DNA from: Oryzicola mucosus
Lineage (GTDB): Bacteria; Pseudomonadota; Alphaproteobacteria; Rhizobiales; Rhizobiaceae
Direction: 5' to 3'
Assembly (NCBI RefSeq): GCF_014534685.1
Contig: NZ_JACVVX010000002.1
Coordinates: forward strand, 742,772 to 806,771
Length of the DNA stretch: 64,000 bases
The notes below the pieces were generated by a model. It saw only the letters and a list, made by a program, of their open reading frames with translations, did not search any database and had not been told where the DNA came from. Of this stretch, positions 54,267 to 63,685 are shown piece after piece; the stretch's first letter is position 1, and every line of letters begins with the position of its first letter. The translations under genes and the position numbers were made by a program.

Positions 54267-56723
54267 ATGATTCGTCTTATCGGATATTTCTTCGGCATCG
54301 GGATAGCGCTGGGGCTTTTGGCCGCCGCGGGCGTCGCGCTTTATGTCGGCAACCTGAGCAAGGAGTTGCCCGATTATGAGGTGCTGGCCAATTACGAGCC
54401 GCCGGTAACGACACGCATTCACGCATCGGATGGTGGCCTGATGGGCGAATTCGCCCGGGAACGCCGCCTCTATCTGCCGATTCAGGCCGTGCCCGACCGC
54501 GTCAAGGCCGCGTTCCTGTCGGCGGAAGACAAGAGCTTCTACAGCCATCCCGGCGTCGACGTGCCCGGTCTCGTCCGCGCCGTGCTGACCAATTTCCAGA
54601 ATGTCGGCTCGGGCCGGCGTCAGGTCGGTGCGTCGACCATCACCCAGCAGGTGGCGAAGAACTTCCTGCTGTCGTCGGACCAGACCTATGAGCGCAAGAT
54701 CAAGGAAATGATCCTGTCGTTCCGCATCGAGCAGGCCTATTCCAAGGACCGCATTCTGGAGCTGTATCTCAACGAGATTTTCTTCGGCCTCGGATCCTAC
54801 GGCATCGCGTCAGCCGCATTAACCTATTTCGATAAGTCGGTGAACGAACTCACGCTTTCGGAAGCCGCCTATCTGGCAGCCCTGCCGAAAGGGCCGAGCA
54901 ACTACCATCCTTTCCGCCAGACCGACCGCGCGCTGGAACGCCGCAACTGGGTCATCGGCCAGATGCAGGAAAACGGCTACGTGTCGCGCGAGGAAGCTGC
55001 CAAGGCGCAGGCCGAGCCGCTTGGCGTCACCGGCCGCGGCGTCGGCGGCTATGTCTTCGCGGGCGAATATTTCACCGAGGAAGTCCGCCGCGAGATCATC
55101 GCCCGCTATGGCGAGAACTCGCTCTATGAGGGCGGCCTGTCGGTTCGCACCACGCTCGACCCGCATCTGCAGATATTCGCCCGCAAGGCGATGCAGGACG
55201 GCCTGCTCAAATACGATACGTTGCGCGGCTATCGCGGGCCTGTGACCAACATCGACGTCTCTGGCGACTGGGGCAAGGCGCTCGGCGAGGTCAAGGGGCT
55301 CTCGGACGTGCCGGAATGGCGGGTCGCGGTGGTGCTGGACAGTGCAAAGGCGGGGCTCGACATCGGACTTCAGCCGAAGCGCGACGGCTCGGGCGCTCTT
55401 GTGAAGGATCGTGAGACCGGCACCGTCGCGGCTGCGGACATGAGCTTTGCCATGCGCAACAATGTCGGCGGCAAGCTGGTTCGGGCGAATTCCCCGGCCG
55501 ACGTGCTGAAACCGGGCGATGTCATCTTCGTGCAGCCGAAGGAAGGTGCGAAGGGCTCCTATATTCTGCGGCAGGTTCCCGAAGTGTCGGGCGGCATGGT
55601 GGTGATGGACCCGCATACCGGCCGCGTGCTGGCAATGGTCGGTGGCTTCTCCTTCGCGCAGTCTGAGTTCAACCGCGCCACCCAGGCGATGCGGCAGCCC
55701 GGCTCTTCGTTCAAGCCGGTCGTCTATGCGGCCGCGCTCGACAATGGCTACACGCCCGCCTCGGTCATCATGGACGGACCGATCACCATTCGCGTCGGCA
55801 ACACCACCTGGTCGCCGAAGAACTATGACGGCAAGGCCGCCGGCCCTTCGACCCTGCGCGCAGGCATCGAGCGTTCGCGCAATTTGATGACCGTTCGCCT
55901 CGCCAACGACATGGGCATGAAGACCGTTGCTGAGTATGCCGAGCGTTTCGGCGTCTACGACAAGCTCGGACAGTATCTGCCGATGGCGCTGGGTTCCGGT
56001 GAAACCACGGTGATGCGCATGGTTTCGGCGTATTCCGTGATGGCCAATGGCGGACGCCAGATCAAGCCGTCGCTGATCGACCGTATCCAGGACCGCTACG
56101 GCAAGACCGTTTTCAAGCATGACGAGCGTGGCTGCGAAGGCTGCGTGGCGACAGAGTGGAACGGGCAGGACGAGCCGGAACTGATCGACAATTCCGAGCA
56201 GGTGCTCGATCCGATGACCGCCTACCAGATCACCTCGATGATGGAAGGCGTCGTGCAGCGCGGTACGGCAACGACGCTTCTGGAGCTGAAGCGTCCGATC
56301 GCGGGCAAGACCGGGACGACAAACGACGAGAAGGATGCCTGGTTCATCGGCTATACGCCGAACATGGTCGTCGGTCTCTATATCGGCTACGATCAGCCGC
56401 GTTCGCTCGGCAAGGGCACGACCGGCGGCGGCCTCTCCGCGCCGATCTTCAAGGAATATATGACCGACGCCATGAAGGGCGTGCCTCCCGTGGAGTTCCA
56501 GGTGCCGGAAGGCATGACGGTGATCTCCATCAACCGCAAGACCGGCATGCGCGCCGGCGAGGGCGACGGTGGCACCATCATGGAAGCCTTCAAGCCGGGC
56601 ACCGGCCCCGCCGACAGCTATTGGGTCATCGGCATGGGCGAAGACGGCAGCAGCGGCTATGGGGCGGATCTTTCGCCGCAGGCCAGCAAGGCCATCAACG
56701 AAGGCGGCGGCGGCCTCTACTGA
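54267..56723 (+). CDS. mrcA: Penicillin-binding protein 1A (bifunctional)
   Basis: An 818-residue class A PBP. One N-terminal transmembrane helix (about 5-27) is followed by the glycosyltransferase domain with AEDKSFYSHPGVD (catalytic Glu near residue 91) and STITQQVAKNFLL. An OB-like insertion precedes the transpeptidase domain, which has S480-S-F-K483, SRN, and KTGT at 681-684. It polymerises and crosslinks glycan and is probably the main wall synthase of polar growth in this order. It follows amiC, the hydrolase partner. Confidence 0.96.
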   Translation: MIRLIGYFFGIGIALGLLAAAGVALYVGNLSKELPDYEVLANYEPPVTTRIHASDGGLMGEFARERRLYLPIQAVPDRVKAAFLSAEDKSFYSHPGVDVPGLVRAVLTNFQNVGSGRRQVGASTITQQVAKNFLLSSDQTYERKIKEMILSFRIEQAYSKDRILELYLNEIFFGLGSYGIASAALTYFDKSVNELTLSEAAYLAALPKGPSNYHPFRQTDRALERRNWVIGQMQENGYVSREEAAKAQAEPLGVTGRGVGGYVFAGEYFTEEVRREIIARYGENSLYEGGLSVRTTLDPHLQIFARKAMQDGLLKYDTLRGYRGPVTNIDVSGDWGKALGEVKGLSDVPEWRVAVVLDSAKAGLDIGLQPKRDGSGALVKDRETGTVAAADMSFAMRNNVGGKLVRANSPADVLKPGDVIFVQPKEGAKGSYILRQVPEVSGGMVVMDPHTGRVLAMVGGFSFAQSEFNRATQAMRQPGSSFKPVVYAAALDNGYTPASVIMDGPITIRVGNTTWSPKNYDGKAAGPSTLRAGIERSRNLMTVRLANDMGMKTVAEYAERFGVYDKLGQYLPMALGSGETTVMRMVSAYSVMANGGRQIKPSLIDRIQDRYGKTVFKHDERGCEGCVATEWNGQDEPELIDNSEQVLDPMTAYQITSMMEGVVQRGTATTLLELKRPIAGKTGTTNDEKDAWFIGYTPNMVVGLYIGYDQPRSLGKGTTGGGLSAPIFKEYMTDAMKGVPPVEFQVPEGMTVISINRKTGMRAGEGDGGTIMEAFKPGTGPADSYWVIGMGEDGSSGYGADLSPQASKAINEGGGGLY

Positions 56724-56740
56724 TCGCGAAAAACTTAGCC

Positions 56741-56768
56741 ATGGCGGGACGGGTCGTTCCGCCATTTT
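56741..56768 (+). terminator. Probable terminator of mrcA
   Basis: ATGGCGG/CCGCCAT stem with an 11-base loop, followed by TTTGCTTT, starting 18 bases after the stop. Confidence 0.65.
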
Positions 56769-56847
56769 GCTTTACAGGCGAGGGCGCCATGCCTATGGTC
56801 CGCGCCGACACCAAATCCCCCTCAATCACGGGAAGATAGAGCCAGCC

Positions 56848-57979
56848 ATGCGCGCGGAAACGCAGAACCTTGTCGACGAAATCAAGCAGGCTATTGGCTT
56901 GCTGAGGAGGCATCTTTGACTGGGATCAGGCCATAAAGAGGCTTGAATACCTGAACATGCGTGCCGAGGACGCGAGCCTCTGGAACGATCCGCAGGAAGC
57001 CCAGAAGCTGATGCGCGAGCGCCAGTCGCTCGATGACAATATCCGGTCCATCAATGGTCTGAGCCAGGGATTGGAGGATAATATCGGCCTCATCGAGCTT
57101 GGCGAGGAAGAGGGCGACCAGAGCGTCATCGAAGAGGCTGAGGCGGCGATCCGTTCGATGTCCGGCGAGATCAAGGCACGGCAGATCGAGAACCTCCTGT
57201 CGGGCGAAGCCGATTCGAACGATACCTATCTCGAGGTTCACGCCGGCGCAGGCGGCACGGAAAGCCAGGACTGGGCCAACATGCTGCTGCGCATGTATAC
57301 CCGCTGGGCGGAAAGACGACGCTTCAAGGTCGAGGTCCTGGAAGTCCATGACGGCGAGGAGGCTGGAATCAAGTCCGCTACCTTGGTGATCCGTGGTCAC
57401 AATGCCTATGGCTGGCTGAAAACGGAATCGGGCGTGCACCGGCTGGTGCGCATCTCGCCCTATGACAGCAATGCGCGTCGCCACACCTCGTTCTCGTCGA
57501 TCTGGGTCTATCCGGTGATTGACGATTCCATCGAGATCGACGTCAACGAATCCGATGTCCGGATCGACACCTACCGGGCGTCTGGTTCGGGCGGCCAGCA
57601 CGTCAACACGACGGATTCGGCAGTGCGCATCACGCATATCGCGACCGGCATCGCGGTGGCCTGCCAGGCGGAGCGTTCGCAGCACAAGAACAAGGCAAAG
57701 GCCTGGGAAATGCTGCGGTCGCGCCTGTATGAGGAAGAACTGAAGAAGCGCGAAGCGGTGGCCAACGCCACGGAAGCTTCCAAGACCGATATCGGCTGGG
57801 GGCACCAAATCCGCTCCTACGTTCTGCAGCCCTACCAGCTCGTGAAGGATTTGCGGACGGGCATGGAAAGCACAAGCCCGTCCGATGTGCTCGATGGCGA
57901 CCTCGACGAGTTCATGGAAGCATCGCTCGCGCATCGGATCGAAGGCGGCGCTTCCCCGGCCATCGAAGACATCGCCTGA
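56848..57979 (+). CDS. prfB: Peptide chain release factor 2 with programmed +1 frameshift
   Basis: RF2 terminates at UGA and UAA. The zero frame runs from ATG 56848 for 23 codons to an in-frame TGA at 56917-56919. The context AGG AGG CAT CTT TGA C has the internal ribosome-site-like AGGAGG and the slippery CTT-TGA-C of the classic RF2 autoregulatory site. After skipping base 56917 the product is 376 residues. It contains [16 protein letters not shown] (GGQ) and the stop-recognition loop as SPY in [16 protein letters not shown], where E. coli has SPF. Low RF2 favours the shift, so synthesis is self-adjusting. Confidence 0.96.
56910..56920 (+). promoter_or_regulatory. RF2 programmed frameshift site
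   Basis: CAT-CTT-TGA-C, preceded immediately by AGGAGG at 56905-56910. Spacing and order equal those of the E. coli prfB site. Confidence 0.93.
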
Positions 57980-58176
57980 TCCTACAGGTGGCCGATCTTG
58001 CTTGATCGGCCACGCCAGGCTGGCGTGGCCGTGACGACCGTCCGCTATAAAATACGCCTGAAGCCAATTTAGCTGGTATGTCGGTTCCGGTTTTCGCCGT
58101 ATTTCGTGTTAGAAACCGTTGGAATCGCATCCGTATAGATGCGCCGGGTCATGCCTGCCGTAGGAGAGGGAAAACC

Positions 58177-58824
58177 ATGAAGAAAACGATCATCGGCGTT
58201 GTTGGCGCCGCCATGCTGCTTGGCGCCTGCACGACGGATCCATTCACCGGTCAGCAGAGGATTTCGAACACCGCGTCGATGGCCGGCCTTGGCGCTGTGG
58301 CGGGTGCGGGTCTCGGCATGCTGGCTGGCGGCGACGATCGTCGCAATGCGCTGATCGGTGCCGGCGTCGGCGCATTGGCCGGCGGTCTGGCCGGCAACTA
58401 CATGGATCGCCAGGAAGCTGAACTGCGCGCGCAGTTGCAGGGCACCGGCGTCAGCGTCACGCGCGTGGGCGACCAGATCGTCCTCAACATGCCGTCCAAC
58501 ATTACATTCGGCACGGATCAGGACACGGTGAAGTCCGCCTTCTATCCGACCTTGAACTCGGTCGCGATCGTCCTGAAAAAGTTCAATCAGACCATCGTCG
58601 ACGTTTATGGCCACACCGATTCCACCGGCGGCATGCAGCACAATATGGACCTGTCGCAGCGCCGCGCCATGTCGGTTGCCAACTATCTGTCAGCGCAGGG
58701 TGTCGATACGCGCCGCTTTGCGATCACGGGCTTCGGACCGACGCGCCCGATCACGTCCAACGATACGGCGGACGGACGCGCGCAGAACCGTCGCGTCGAG
58801 ATCCAGCTGTCGCCGCTGACCTGA
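58177..58824 (+). CDS. OmpA-family lipoprotein, YiaD-like
   Basis: A 215-residue outer-membrane lipoprotein. The signal ends in the lipobox LLGAC with the lipidated Cys at about 18. A Gly-rich glycine-zipper region (about 35-75, GAGLGMLAGG and GAGVGALAGGLAG) is followed by an OmpA peptidoglycan-binding domain with ITFGTDQDTVKSAF, VDVYGHTDSTGG and NRRVEIQLSP. The start at 58177 follows GGAGAGGG. It should tie the outer membrane to the wall. Confidence 0.93.
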   Translation: MKKTIIGVVGAAMLLGACTTDPFTGQQRISNTASMAGLGAVAGAGLGMLAGGDDRRNALIGAGVGALAGGLAGNYMDRQEAELRAQLQGTGVSVTRVGDQIVLNMPSNITFGTDQDTVKSAFYPTLNSVAIVLKKFNQTIVDVYGHTDSTGGMQHNMDLSQRRAMSVANYLSAQGVDTRRFAITGFGPTRPITSNDTADGRAQNRRVEIQLSPLT

Positions 58825-58835
58825 TCGATCTGCTT

Positions 58836-58880
58836 TCACCAATCGGTGGGATGGCGCCCGGCACGCCCACCGATTGGTGA
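58836..58880. repeat. Perfect 15-bp inverted repeat after the OmpA lipoprotein gene
   Basis: TCACCAATCGGTGGG (58836-58850) and its exact complement (58866-58880) flank a 15-base GC-rich loop. It lies 12 bases after the stop and before a separate terminator hairpin. Confidence 0.85.
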
Positions 58881-58897
58881 AGTTCAGTCCAAAAAAA

Positions 58898-58920
58898 ATG
58901 GCCCAGACGGGCCATTTTTC
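58898..58920. terminator. Bidirectional terminator
   Basis: ATGGCCC/GGGCCAT with an AGAC loop. Runs of A on the left and T on the right let it act on both the + strand lipoprotein gene and the convergent helicase gene. Confidence 0.9.
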
Positions 58921-58940
58921 GTATCCGATGACGGCTGAAT

Positions 58941-60473
58941 TCAGAATTTGGGTTCGATCAACATGAAGGCTGGGATTTCAGAGCCGAAGCCCAGGACATT
59001 GTTGTCGTCATCTTCATGGCGGTCACGGCCACCACGGCGATTCTGCTGCTTGCGGTCCGAATTGCCGCTGCGGATCGAGTCGCGGCGGTCGCGCCGCTCT
59101 TCTGGGGCGACTGCGATGGCTGGTTCTTCAGCGACTTCGAGCGCTTCAACGACTTCAGGCTGGTCGACTTTTTCCGCCTCGGGGCGGCGTTCACGCTTGC
59201 TGTCGTCCTTGCGTCCGCCGCGCCTGTTCTCGTCTTTTCCGCCAGCGCGCTTGCTGGGGCCACGGCCACGGCGCGGGGCGTCGTCGCCTTCCGCCGGCGC
59301 GGGAAGCGTTGTGATGTCGCCGTCCAGCCACTCGATCTGGTTTCCGATCAGCTTCTGGATGGCGTCGACATATTTGTTGTCGGAGCGGGTGACGATGGTG
59401 AAGGCCTTGCCGGAACGGCCGGCGCGGCCGGTGCGGCCGATGCGGTGGACATAGTCCTCGGCATGGATTGGCACGTCGAAATTGAAGACGTGGCTGACGT
59501 CTGGAATGTCGAGACCGCGCGCGGCGACGTCGGATGCCACAAGAAGGCGCAGTTTTCCTTCACGGAAACCGTTCAGCATCGCTGTACGCGCCCGCTGATC
59601 CATGTCGCCATGCAATGCGCCCGCGTCGAATTCGTGCTTGACCAGCGAGCGGAACAGTTCGGCGACATCGACCTTGCGATTGCAGAAGATGATCGCGTTC
59701 TTGATGTTGTCGCCTTCCTCGATGATGAGGCGGCGCAGCGTCTCGCGCTTGTCCCAGGGCTTGGAGCCTGACTTCACAAGCTGCTGTGTCACCGTCAAAG
59801 CGGTGCTCGAAGCCTTTGCCACTTCGACGCGCACGGGCGCATGAAGGAACTGCTCGGTCAGCTTGGTGATCTCAGGCGGCATGGTCGCCGAGAAGAACAG
59901 AGTCTGCCGGGTGAACGGGATGAGCTTGCAGATGCGCTCAATGTCCGGGATGAAGCCCATATCGAGCATGCGGTCGGCTTCGTCGATGACGAGAATTTCC
60001 ACGCCGGTGAGCAAAAGCTTGCCGCGCTCGAAGTGATCGAGCAGGCGGCCTGGCGTGGCAATCAGCACATCGACGCCGCGCTCGAGCTTCTTGAGCTGCT
60101 CGTCGAAGGACACGCCGCCGATCAGCAGGGCAACCGTGAGCCGGTTGTTCTTGCCGTATTTGACGAAGTTTTCCTCGACCTGAGCCGCGAGTTCACGCGT
60201 GGGCTCGAGGATGAGGGTGCGCGGCATGCGTGCCCTGGCGCGGCCCTTTTCCAGGCGCGTCAGCATAGGCAACACGAAAGACGCGGTCTTTCCGGTGCCG
60301 GTCTGGGCGATGCCCAGGACGTCCTTGCCCTGGAGCGCGTGCGGAATGGCGCCTTCCTGGATCGGTGTCGGCTTGGTGTATCCGGCATCGATGACGGCGG
60401 AAAGAACCTTCGGCGAGAGGCCGAGGTCTGCGAAAGTCAACGCTTCTGGAGCGGTCTGGGTGTCTTCTGACAA
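58941..60473 (-). CDS. rhlE: DEAD-box ATP-dependent RNA helicase (second RhlE-type)
   Basis: A 510-residue RNA helicase. The motifs are KPTPIQEGAIPHAL, AQTGTGKT, PTRELA, VIDEADRML, SAT, and YVHRIGRTGR. A charged tail of about 120 residues, rich in Arg, Lys, Glu and Gly, follows and ends with the short hydrophobic segment VLGFGSEIPAFMLIEPKF. That conserved end may be a protein-binding motif. Paralogue of the helicase at 30026; neither shows the extra domain of DeaD/CsdA. Confidence 0.92.
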   Translation of the reverse strand: MSEDTQTAPEALTFADLGLSPKVLSAVIDAGYTKPTPIQEGAIPHALQGKDVLGIAQTGTGKTASFVLPMLTRLEKGRARARMPRTLILEPTRELAAQVEENFVKYGKNNRLTVALLIGGVSFDEQLKKLERGVDVLIATPGRLLDHFERGKLLLTGVEILVIDEADRMLDMGFIPDIERICKLIPFTRQTLFFSATMPPEITKLTEQFLHAPVRVEVAKASSTALTVTQQLVKSGSKPWDKRETLRRLIIEEGDNIKNAIIFCNRKVDVAELFRSLVKHEFDAGALHGDMDQRARTAMLNGFREGKLRLLVASDVAARGLDIPDVSHVFNFDVPIHAEDYVHRIGRTGRAGRSGKAFTIVTRSDNKYVDAIQKLIGNQIEWLDGDITTLPAPAEGDDAPRRGRGPSKRAGGKDENRRGGRKDDSKRERRPEAEKVDQPEVVEALEVAEEPAIAVAPEERRDRRDSIRSGNSDRKQQNRRGGRDRHEDDDNNVLGFGSEIPAFMLIEPKF

Positions 60474-60642
60474 GTTTTGTGACTGTCTTCATCTTGAAGA
60501 GTTGCGCGGCATAAGCCACGGCGGGCGCCCGGCGTCCGCTTCATGCTGCATCGCGATAGAGTTTGCGCTGCGGATTGTCAACTTAAACTGGCGTAATGTT
60601 GGTCATTTGCCACGAACGGAGGCTGGTCCAGTGGATAGCGGC

Positions 60643-61401
60643 TCAGTATTTGAACTGTTCGGCGAGGATGCGTTCTTTCCAGGACTGGCCGGCATCGAAC
60701 AGCAAGGTGGCAGTCGCGGATGGCGATTCCCTGACGGTGACGGATCGTGCCGATTTGACCTCGGTATGATCGGCCACCGCATTGACCGGGCGTTTGACTT
60801 CTTCCAGCACATCAAAGCGGACTTCGGCAGTTTTCGGCAGAAGGGCGCCGCGCCAGCGCCGTGGGCGAAACGGGCTGACCGGGGTCAAAGCCAGCAAAGG
60901 CGCGTCGAGCGGCAGGATCGGCCCATGCGCCGACAGATTGTAGGCCGTCGAGCCGGCAGGGGTCGCCACCATCACGCCATCGCAGATCAGGTCTTCGAGC
61001 CGAATCTGGCCGTCGATGGTGATGCGCAAACGTGCCGCCTGATAGGACTGGCGCAGCAACGACACCTCGTTGATCGCAAGCGCCTGGGTCTCGAGACCAT
61101 CATGATCGACAACCGTCATTTCGAGCGGGCGAATCGTTTCCGCAACGGCGCTGGCAATGCGTCCGTCGAGGTCATCCTCACGGTATTCGTTCATGAGAAA
61201 GCCGATTGTGCCGCGATTCATGCCGTAGACGCGCTTGCCGGAACTCATCGTGTCGCGCAGCGTCTGGAGCAGGAAGCCATCGCCGCCAAGGGCCACGACG
61301 ACATCGGCGTCGGCGATAGGTGTCTTGCCATAGCGCTTGCACAGCCGCTCGGCGGCTTCGCTTGCATCGGGCGTGTCGGAGCTTACGACGGAGAATTTCA
61401 C
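60643..61401 (-). CDS. nadK: NAD kinase
   Basis: A 252-residue enzyme that phosphorylates NAD to NADP. The signature ALGGDGFLLQTLR (GGDG) is near residue 45, with NRGTIGFLMNEY and the second motif DGVMVATPAGSTAYNLSAHGP. GTG 61401 is the start best fitting family length, with AGGGG upstream; the open frame continues far upstream without homology. It is downstream of the small membrane protein gene on the same strand. Confidence 0.93.
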   Translation of the reverse strand: MKFSVVSSDTPDASEAAERLCKRYGKTPIADADVVVALGGDGFLLQTLRDTMSSGKRVYGMNRGTIGFLMNEYREDDLDGRIASAVAETIRPLEMTVVDHDGLETQALAINEVSLLRQSYQAARLRITIDGQIRLEDLICDGVMVATPAGSTAYNLSAHGPILPLDAPLLALTPVSPFRPRRWRGALLPKTAEVRFDVLEEVKRPVNAVADHTEVKSARSVTVRESPSATATLLFDAGQSWKERILAEQFKY

Positions 61402-61495
61402 CTGGCCGGCCCCTGTTGTGCATCCCGGATCGGGGGTGCCGACCGCGCGCTTGTGTGCCGGGGACGTAGCACGGCAGCTTTCACGTGCAAAGTCT

Positions 61496-61663
61496 TCAGC
61501 CCAGGCCAGTGGCGTGGCGCAGATAGAAGGCGAGCACGACAAAGCCGATAAAGGCGGCAATGCCGGTCCAATCGACGCGTTTCGCCTTGGTTTCCTTGTA
61601 GAGCTTGAGCAGCAGGAACCAGAGTACGACAACGACGACAGCGAGAAGCACAAACCTGATCAT
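61496..61663 (-). CDS. Small two-helix membrane protein
   Basis: A 55-residue protein starting MIRFVLLAVVVVVLWFLLLK, with two predicted membrane helices (about 2-19 and 33-50) joined by the basic loop KLYKETKAKRVDWTG. I recognise no family. It precedes nadK on the same strand by about 95 bases and could share its transcript. The ATG at 61663 sits next to GGGGTC, a weak ribosome site. Confidence 0.6.
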   Translation of the reverse strand: MIRFVLLAVVVVVLWFLLLKLYKETKAKRVDWTGIAAFIGFVVLAFYLRHATGLG

Positions 61664-61824
61664 CGGCGACCCCCGTTTCGCGTGGACTTTCCACAAACCG
61701 GATTTAGGGATTCATATCGGGTTTTTTAAGATCGCGGCGATCGACTTCAGCCGGATGGGGAAACCTAAACCGACCCTTGCGAAATTTCTTTACTGTTGGG
61801 CCAGATGTGGTAACGGAGCGCCGT

Positions 61825-61900
61825 GCCCTTGTAGCTCAGCTGGTAGAGCAGCGGTTTTGTAAACCGAAGGTCGCGGGTTCGATTCCTGCCGGGGGCACCA
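61825..61900 (+). tRNA. tRNA-Thr (TGT)
   Basis: A full cloverleaf: acceptor GCCCTTG/CGGGGGC with two G-T pairs, D-arm GCTCAGCTGGTAGAGC, anticodon loop TTTGTAA (TGT), T-arm GCGGGTTCGATTCCTGC, and an encoded CCA. Confidence 0.96.
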
Positions 61901-61911
61901 GCCTTTTCACA

Positions 61912-62388
61912 TCAAGAGCCTGACGAATGCTCCTGGCAGACGTCGCACCATTGCGCGCCGACGAGTGCGGCCAGCCGCTCGACACCCAATCGCACAGCGG
62001 CGTTGGTGGCGCCGGCGGCCGGCACGACCTCCTCATAGTGGCGCAAGGAGACGTCGCAATAGATCGGCAGAGGTTGCGGCAGGCCGAAGGGGCAGACGCC
62101 GCCGACTGGGTGGCTGGTGATTTCGACGACCTGTTCGGCATCCAGCATGCGCGGCTTGCCGCCGAAGGCATCGCGGAACTTCCGGTTGTCCAGTCGCGCA
62201 TCGCCGCGAGCGACGATCAGCATCGTTGTCTCGCCGACCCGCAGGCACAAGGTCTTGGCGATCTGGCCGGGTTCCACGCCATGGGCTTCGGCGGCCAGCG
62301 CAACGGTCGCGGAACTGCCGGCGGTTTCTATGACGTCGATATCGGGTGCATGGGCGGCGAAGAAGGCTTTGACGGAGTCCAGGCTCAT
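61912..62388 (-). CDS. YbaK/ProX-type aminoacyl-tRNA deacylase
   Basis: A 158-residue protein with the YbaK/aaRS-associated editing fold. The landmarks are AKTLCLRVGETTMLIVARGDARLD with the catalytic-region Lys, and VGGVCPFGLPQPLPIYCD containing the GGxxPFG loop. Such proteins hydrolyse mischarged Cys-, Ala- or similar tRNA(Pro). It ends 12 bases after tRNA-Thr on the opposite strand. A second editing protein, AlaX, is in this window. Confidence 0.88.
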   Translation of the reverse strand: MSLDSVKAFFAAHAPDIDVIETAGSSATVALAAEAHGVEPGQIAKTLCLRVGETTMLIVARGDARLDNRKFRDAFGGKPRMLDAEQVVEITSHPVGGVCPFGLPQPLPIYCDVSLRHYEEVVPAAGATNAAVRLGVERLAALVGAQWCDVCQEHSSGS

Positions 62389-62444
62389 GCTCGAAAAGAC
62401 CTGCGTGGGCTAGAGAAGAATGGAAACAGGGCCGCCCCTTTGGC

Positions 62445-63302
62445 TCAAGGGCGGCTCTTCAGGAAGCTTCGCGCGGCGTAAAGGGCGATGGCGGCCGCGT
62501 TCGACACGTTGAGCGAGCGAATCGCCCCCGGCATGTCGAGACGCGCCAGAGAGGTGACCGTCTCGCGCGTCTTCTGGCGAAGGCCCTTGCCTTCCGCACC
62601 GAGCACCAGGGCGATGCGCTTGCCGGCAAATGTCGTTTCCAGTTCCGCGGGGCCTTCCGAATCGAGCCCGATGGTCTCGAAGCCGGCCTCGTGCAATTTT
62701 TCGAGGGCGTCCGCGAGGTTGCGGACCTCGATCATGTCGATGTGCTCGAGCGCACCGGAAGCCGATTTCGCCAGCACACCCGATTCCTGGGGGCTGTGGC
62801 GCGAGGTGGTCAAGAGCGCGCCGGCGCCGAAAGCCACGGCGGAGCGGATGATGGCGCCGACATTATGCGGGTCGGTGACCTGATCGAGAACCAGGACCAG
62901 CGGCGTTTCGCCGAGTGCCGAGATGTCCTTGGCGCGCAACGGCTCCGCCTCGATCACCACGCCCTGATGCACCGCGTCGCTGCCGGTGATGCGGTCGATG
63001 TCGCGCGGCTCGGCCAATTCGACCGGGAAGGGCAGGGCGGCGATGTCGGCTATCTCCAGCCGTTCCTGCGCATTGCGTGTGATCATCATGCGCTTGATCT
63101 TGCGCTTGGGATTGTCGAGGGCGGCACGAACCGTATGCAGGCCGTAAAGCCGGACGCGCCCATCCTGTGGGTTCTCGCCGGGCGGCACGGGCTGCCTGGG
63201 ACGAAATTCCGGGGCTCCGCCGGCTTTCTGGTCGCGAAAGGTGCGACGCAGCTTGGCGTAATGGGTGTCTTTCGGGGTGCCGGGTTTTTTAGGATCGCTC
63301 AT
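62445..63302 (-). CDS. rlmB: 23S rRNA (guanosine-2'-O-)-methyltransferase, RlmB/SpoU type
   Basis: A 285-residue SpoU/TrmH methyltransferase with the three knot motifs LDQVTDPHNVGAIIRSA, ALVLGAEGKGLR-like (IALVLGAEGKGLR) and IRSLNVSNAAAIALY. The N-terminal part has an RNA-binding region VRLYGLHTVRAALDN preceded by a basic extension of about 50 residues. It should methylate G2251 of the ribosomal P-loop. ATG 63302 has AGGAAG upstream. A related TrmH specificity cannot be excluded. Confidence 0.9.
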   Translation of the reverse strand: MSDPKKPGTPKDTHYAKLRRTFRDQKAGGAPEFRPRQPVPPGENPQDGRVRLYGLHTVRAALDNPKRKIKRMMITRNAQERLEIADIAALPFPVELAEPRDIDRITGSDAVHQGVVIEAEPLRAKDISALGETPLVLVLDQVTDPHNVGAIIRSAVAFGAGALLTTSRHSPQESGVLAKSASGALEHIDMIEVRNLADALEKLHEAGFETIGLDSEGPAELETTFAGKRIALVLGAEGKGLRQKTRETVTSLARLDMPGAIRSLNVSNAAAIALYAARSFLKSRP

Positions 63303-63498
63303 GCGCTTCCTATAAGGGGCACAGGGCGTTTTGGATATGGCTGGCTGCGGGCAAATCAAAATTATCGACGGCAAACGTCTCATGCGCGGTTGACAGTCCA
63401 AAACCTTGCCGCCATAAGCGCATCGCAGATTTCGGGTGGGGCTTGAAGCCAAACACGGGATCGGCGAATGCCTCGTTGCACGGCTTCGACTGCGGTCT

Positions 63499-63583
63499 GG
63501 AGGGATGCCCGAGTGGTTAAAGGGGACGGACTGTAAATCCGTTGGCTATGCCTACGTTGGTTCAAATCCAACTCCCTCCACCA
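63499..63583 (+). tRNA. tRNA-Tyr (GTA)
   Basis: 85 bases with acceptor GGAGGGA/TCCCTCC, anticodon stem ACGGA/TCCGT around CTGTAAA (GTA), the long variable arm of a class II tRNA, T-arm GTTGGTTCAAATCCAAC, and encoded CCA. Confidence 0.96.
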
Positions 63584-63611
63584 CTGCAGCTCCGAAGCCT
63601 TGGAAAGCGGC

Positions 63612-63685
63612 GCGGGTATAGCTCAATGGTAGAGCAGCAGCCTTCCAAGCTGAATACGCGGGTTCGATTCCCGCTACCCGCTCCA
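63612..63685 (+). tRNA. tRNA-Gly (TCC)
   Basis: 74 bases with acceptor GCGGGTA/TACCCGC, D-arm GCTCAATGGTAGAGC, anticodon loop CTTCCAA (TCC), T-arm GCGGGTTCGATTCCCGC, and encoded CCA. Confidence 0.96.

Noticed and set aside
60199..61551. A 450-codon + strand frame opposite nadK
   Set aside because: It is antisense to the well-supported NAD kinase and helicase genes and contains no recognisable domain.
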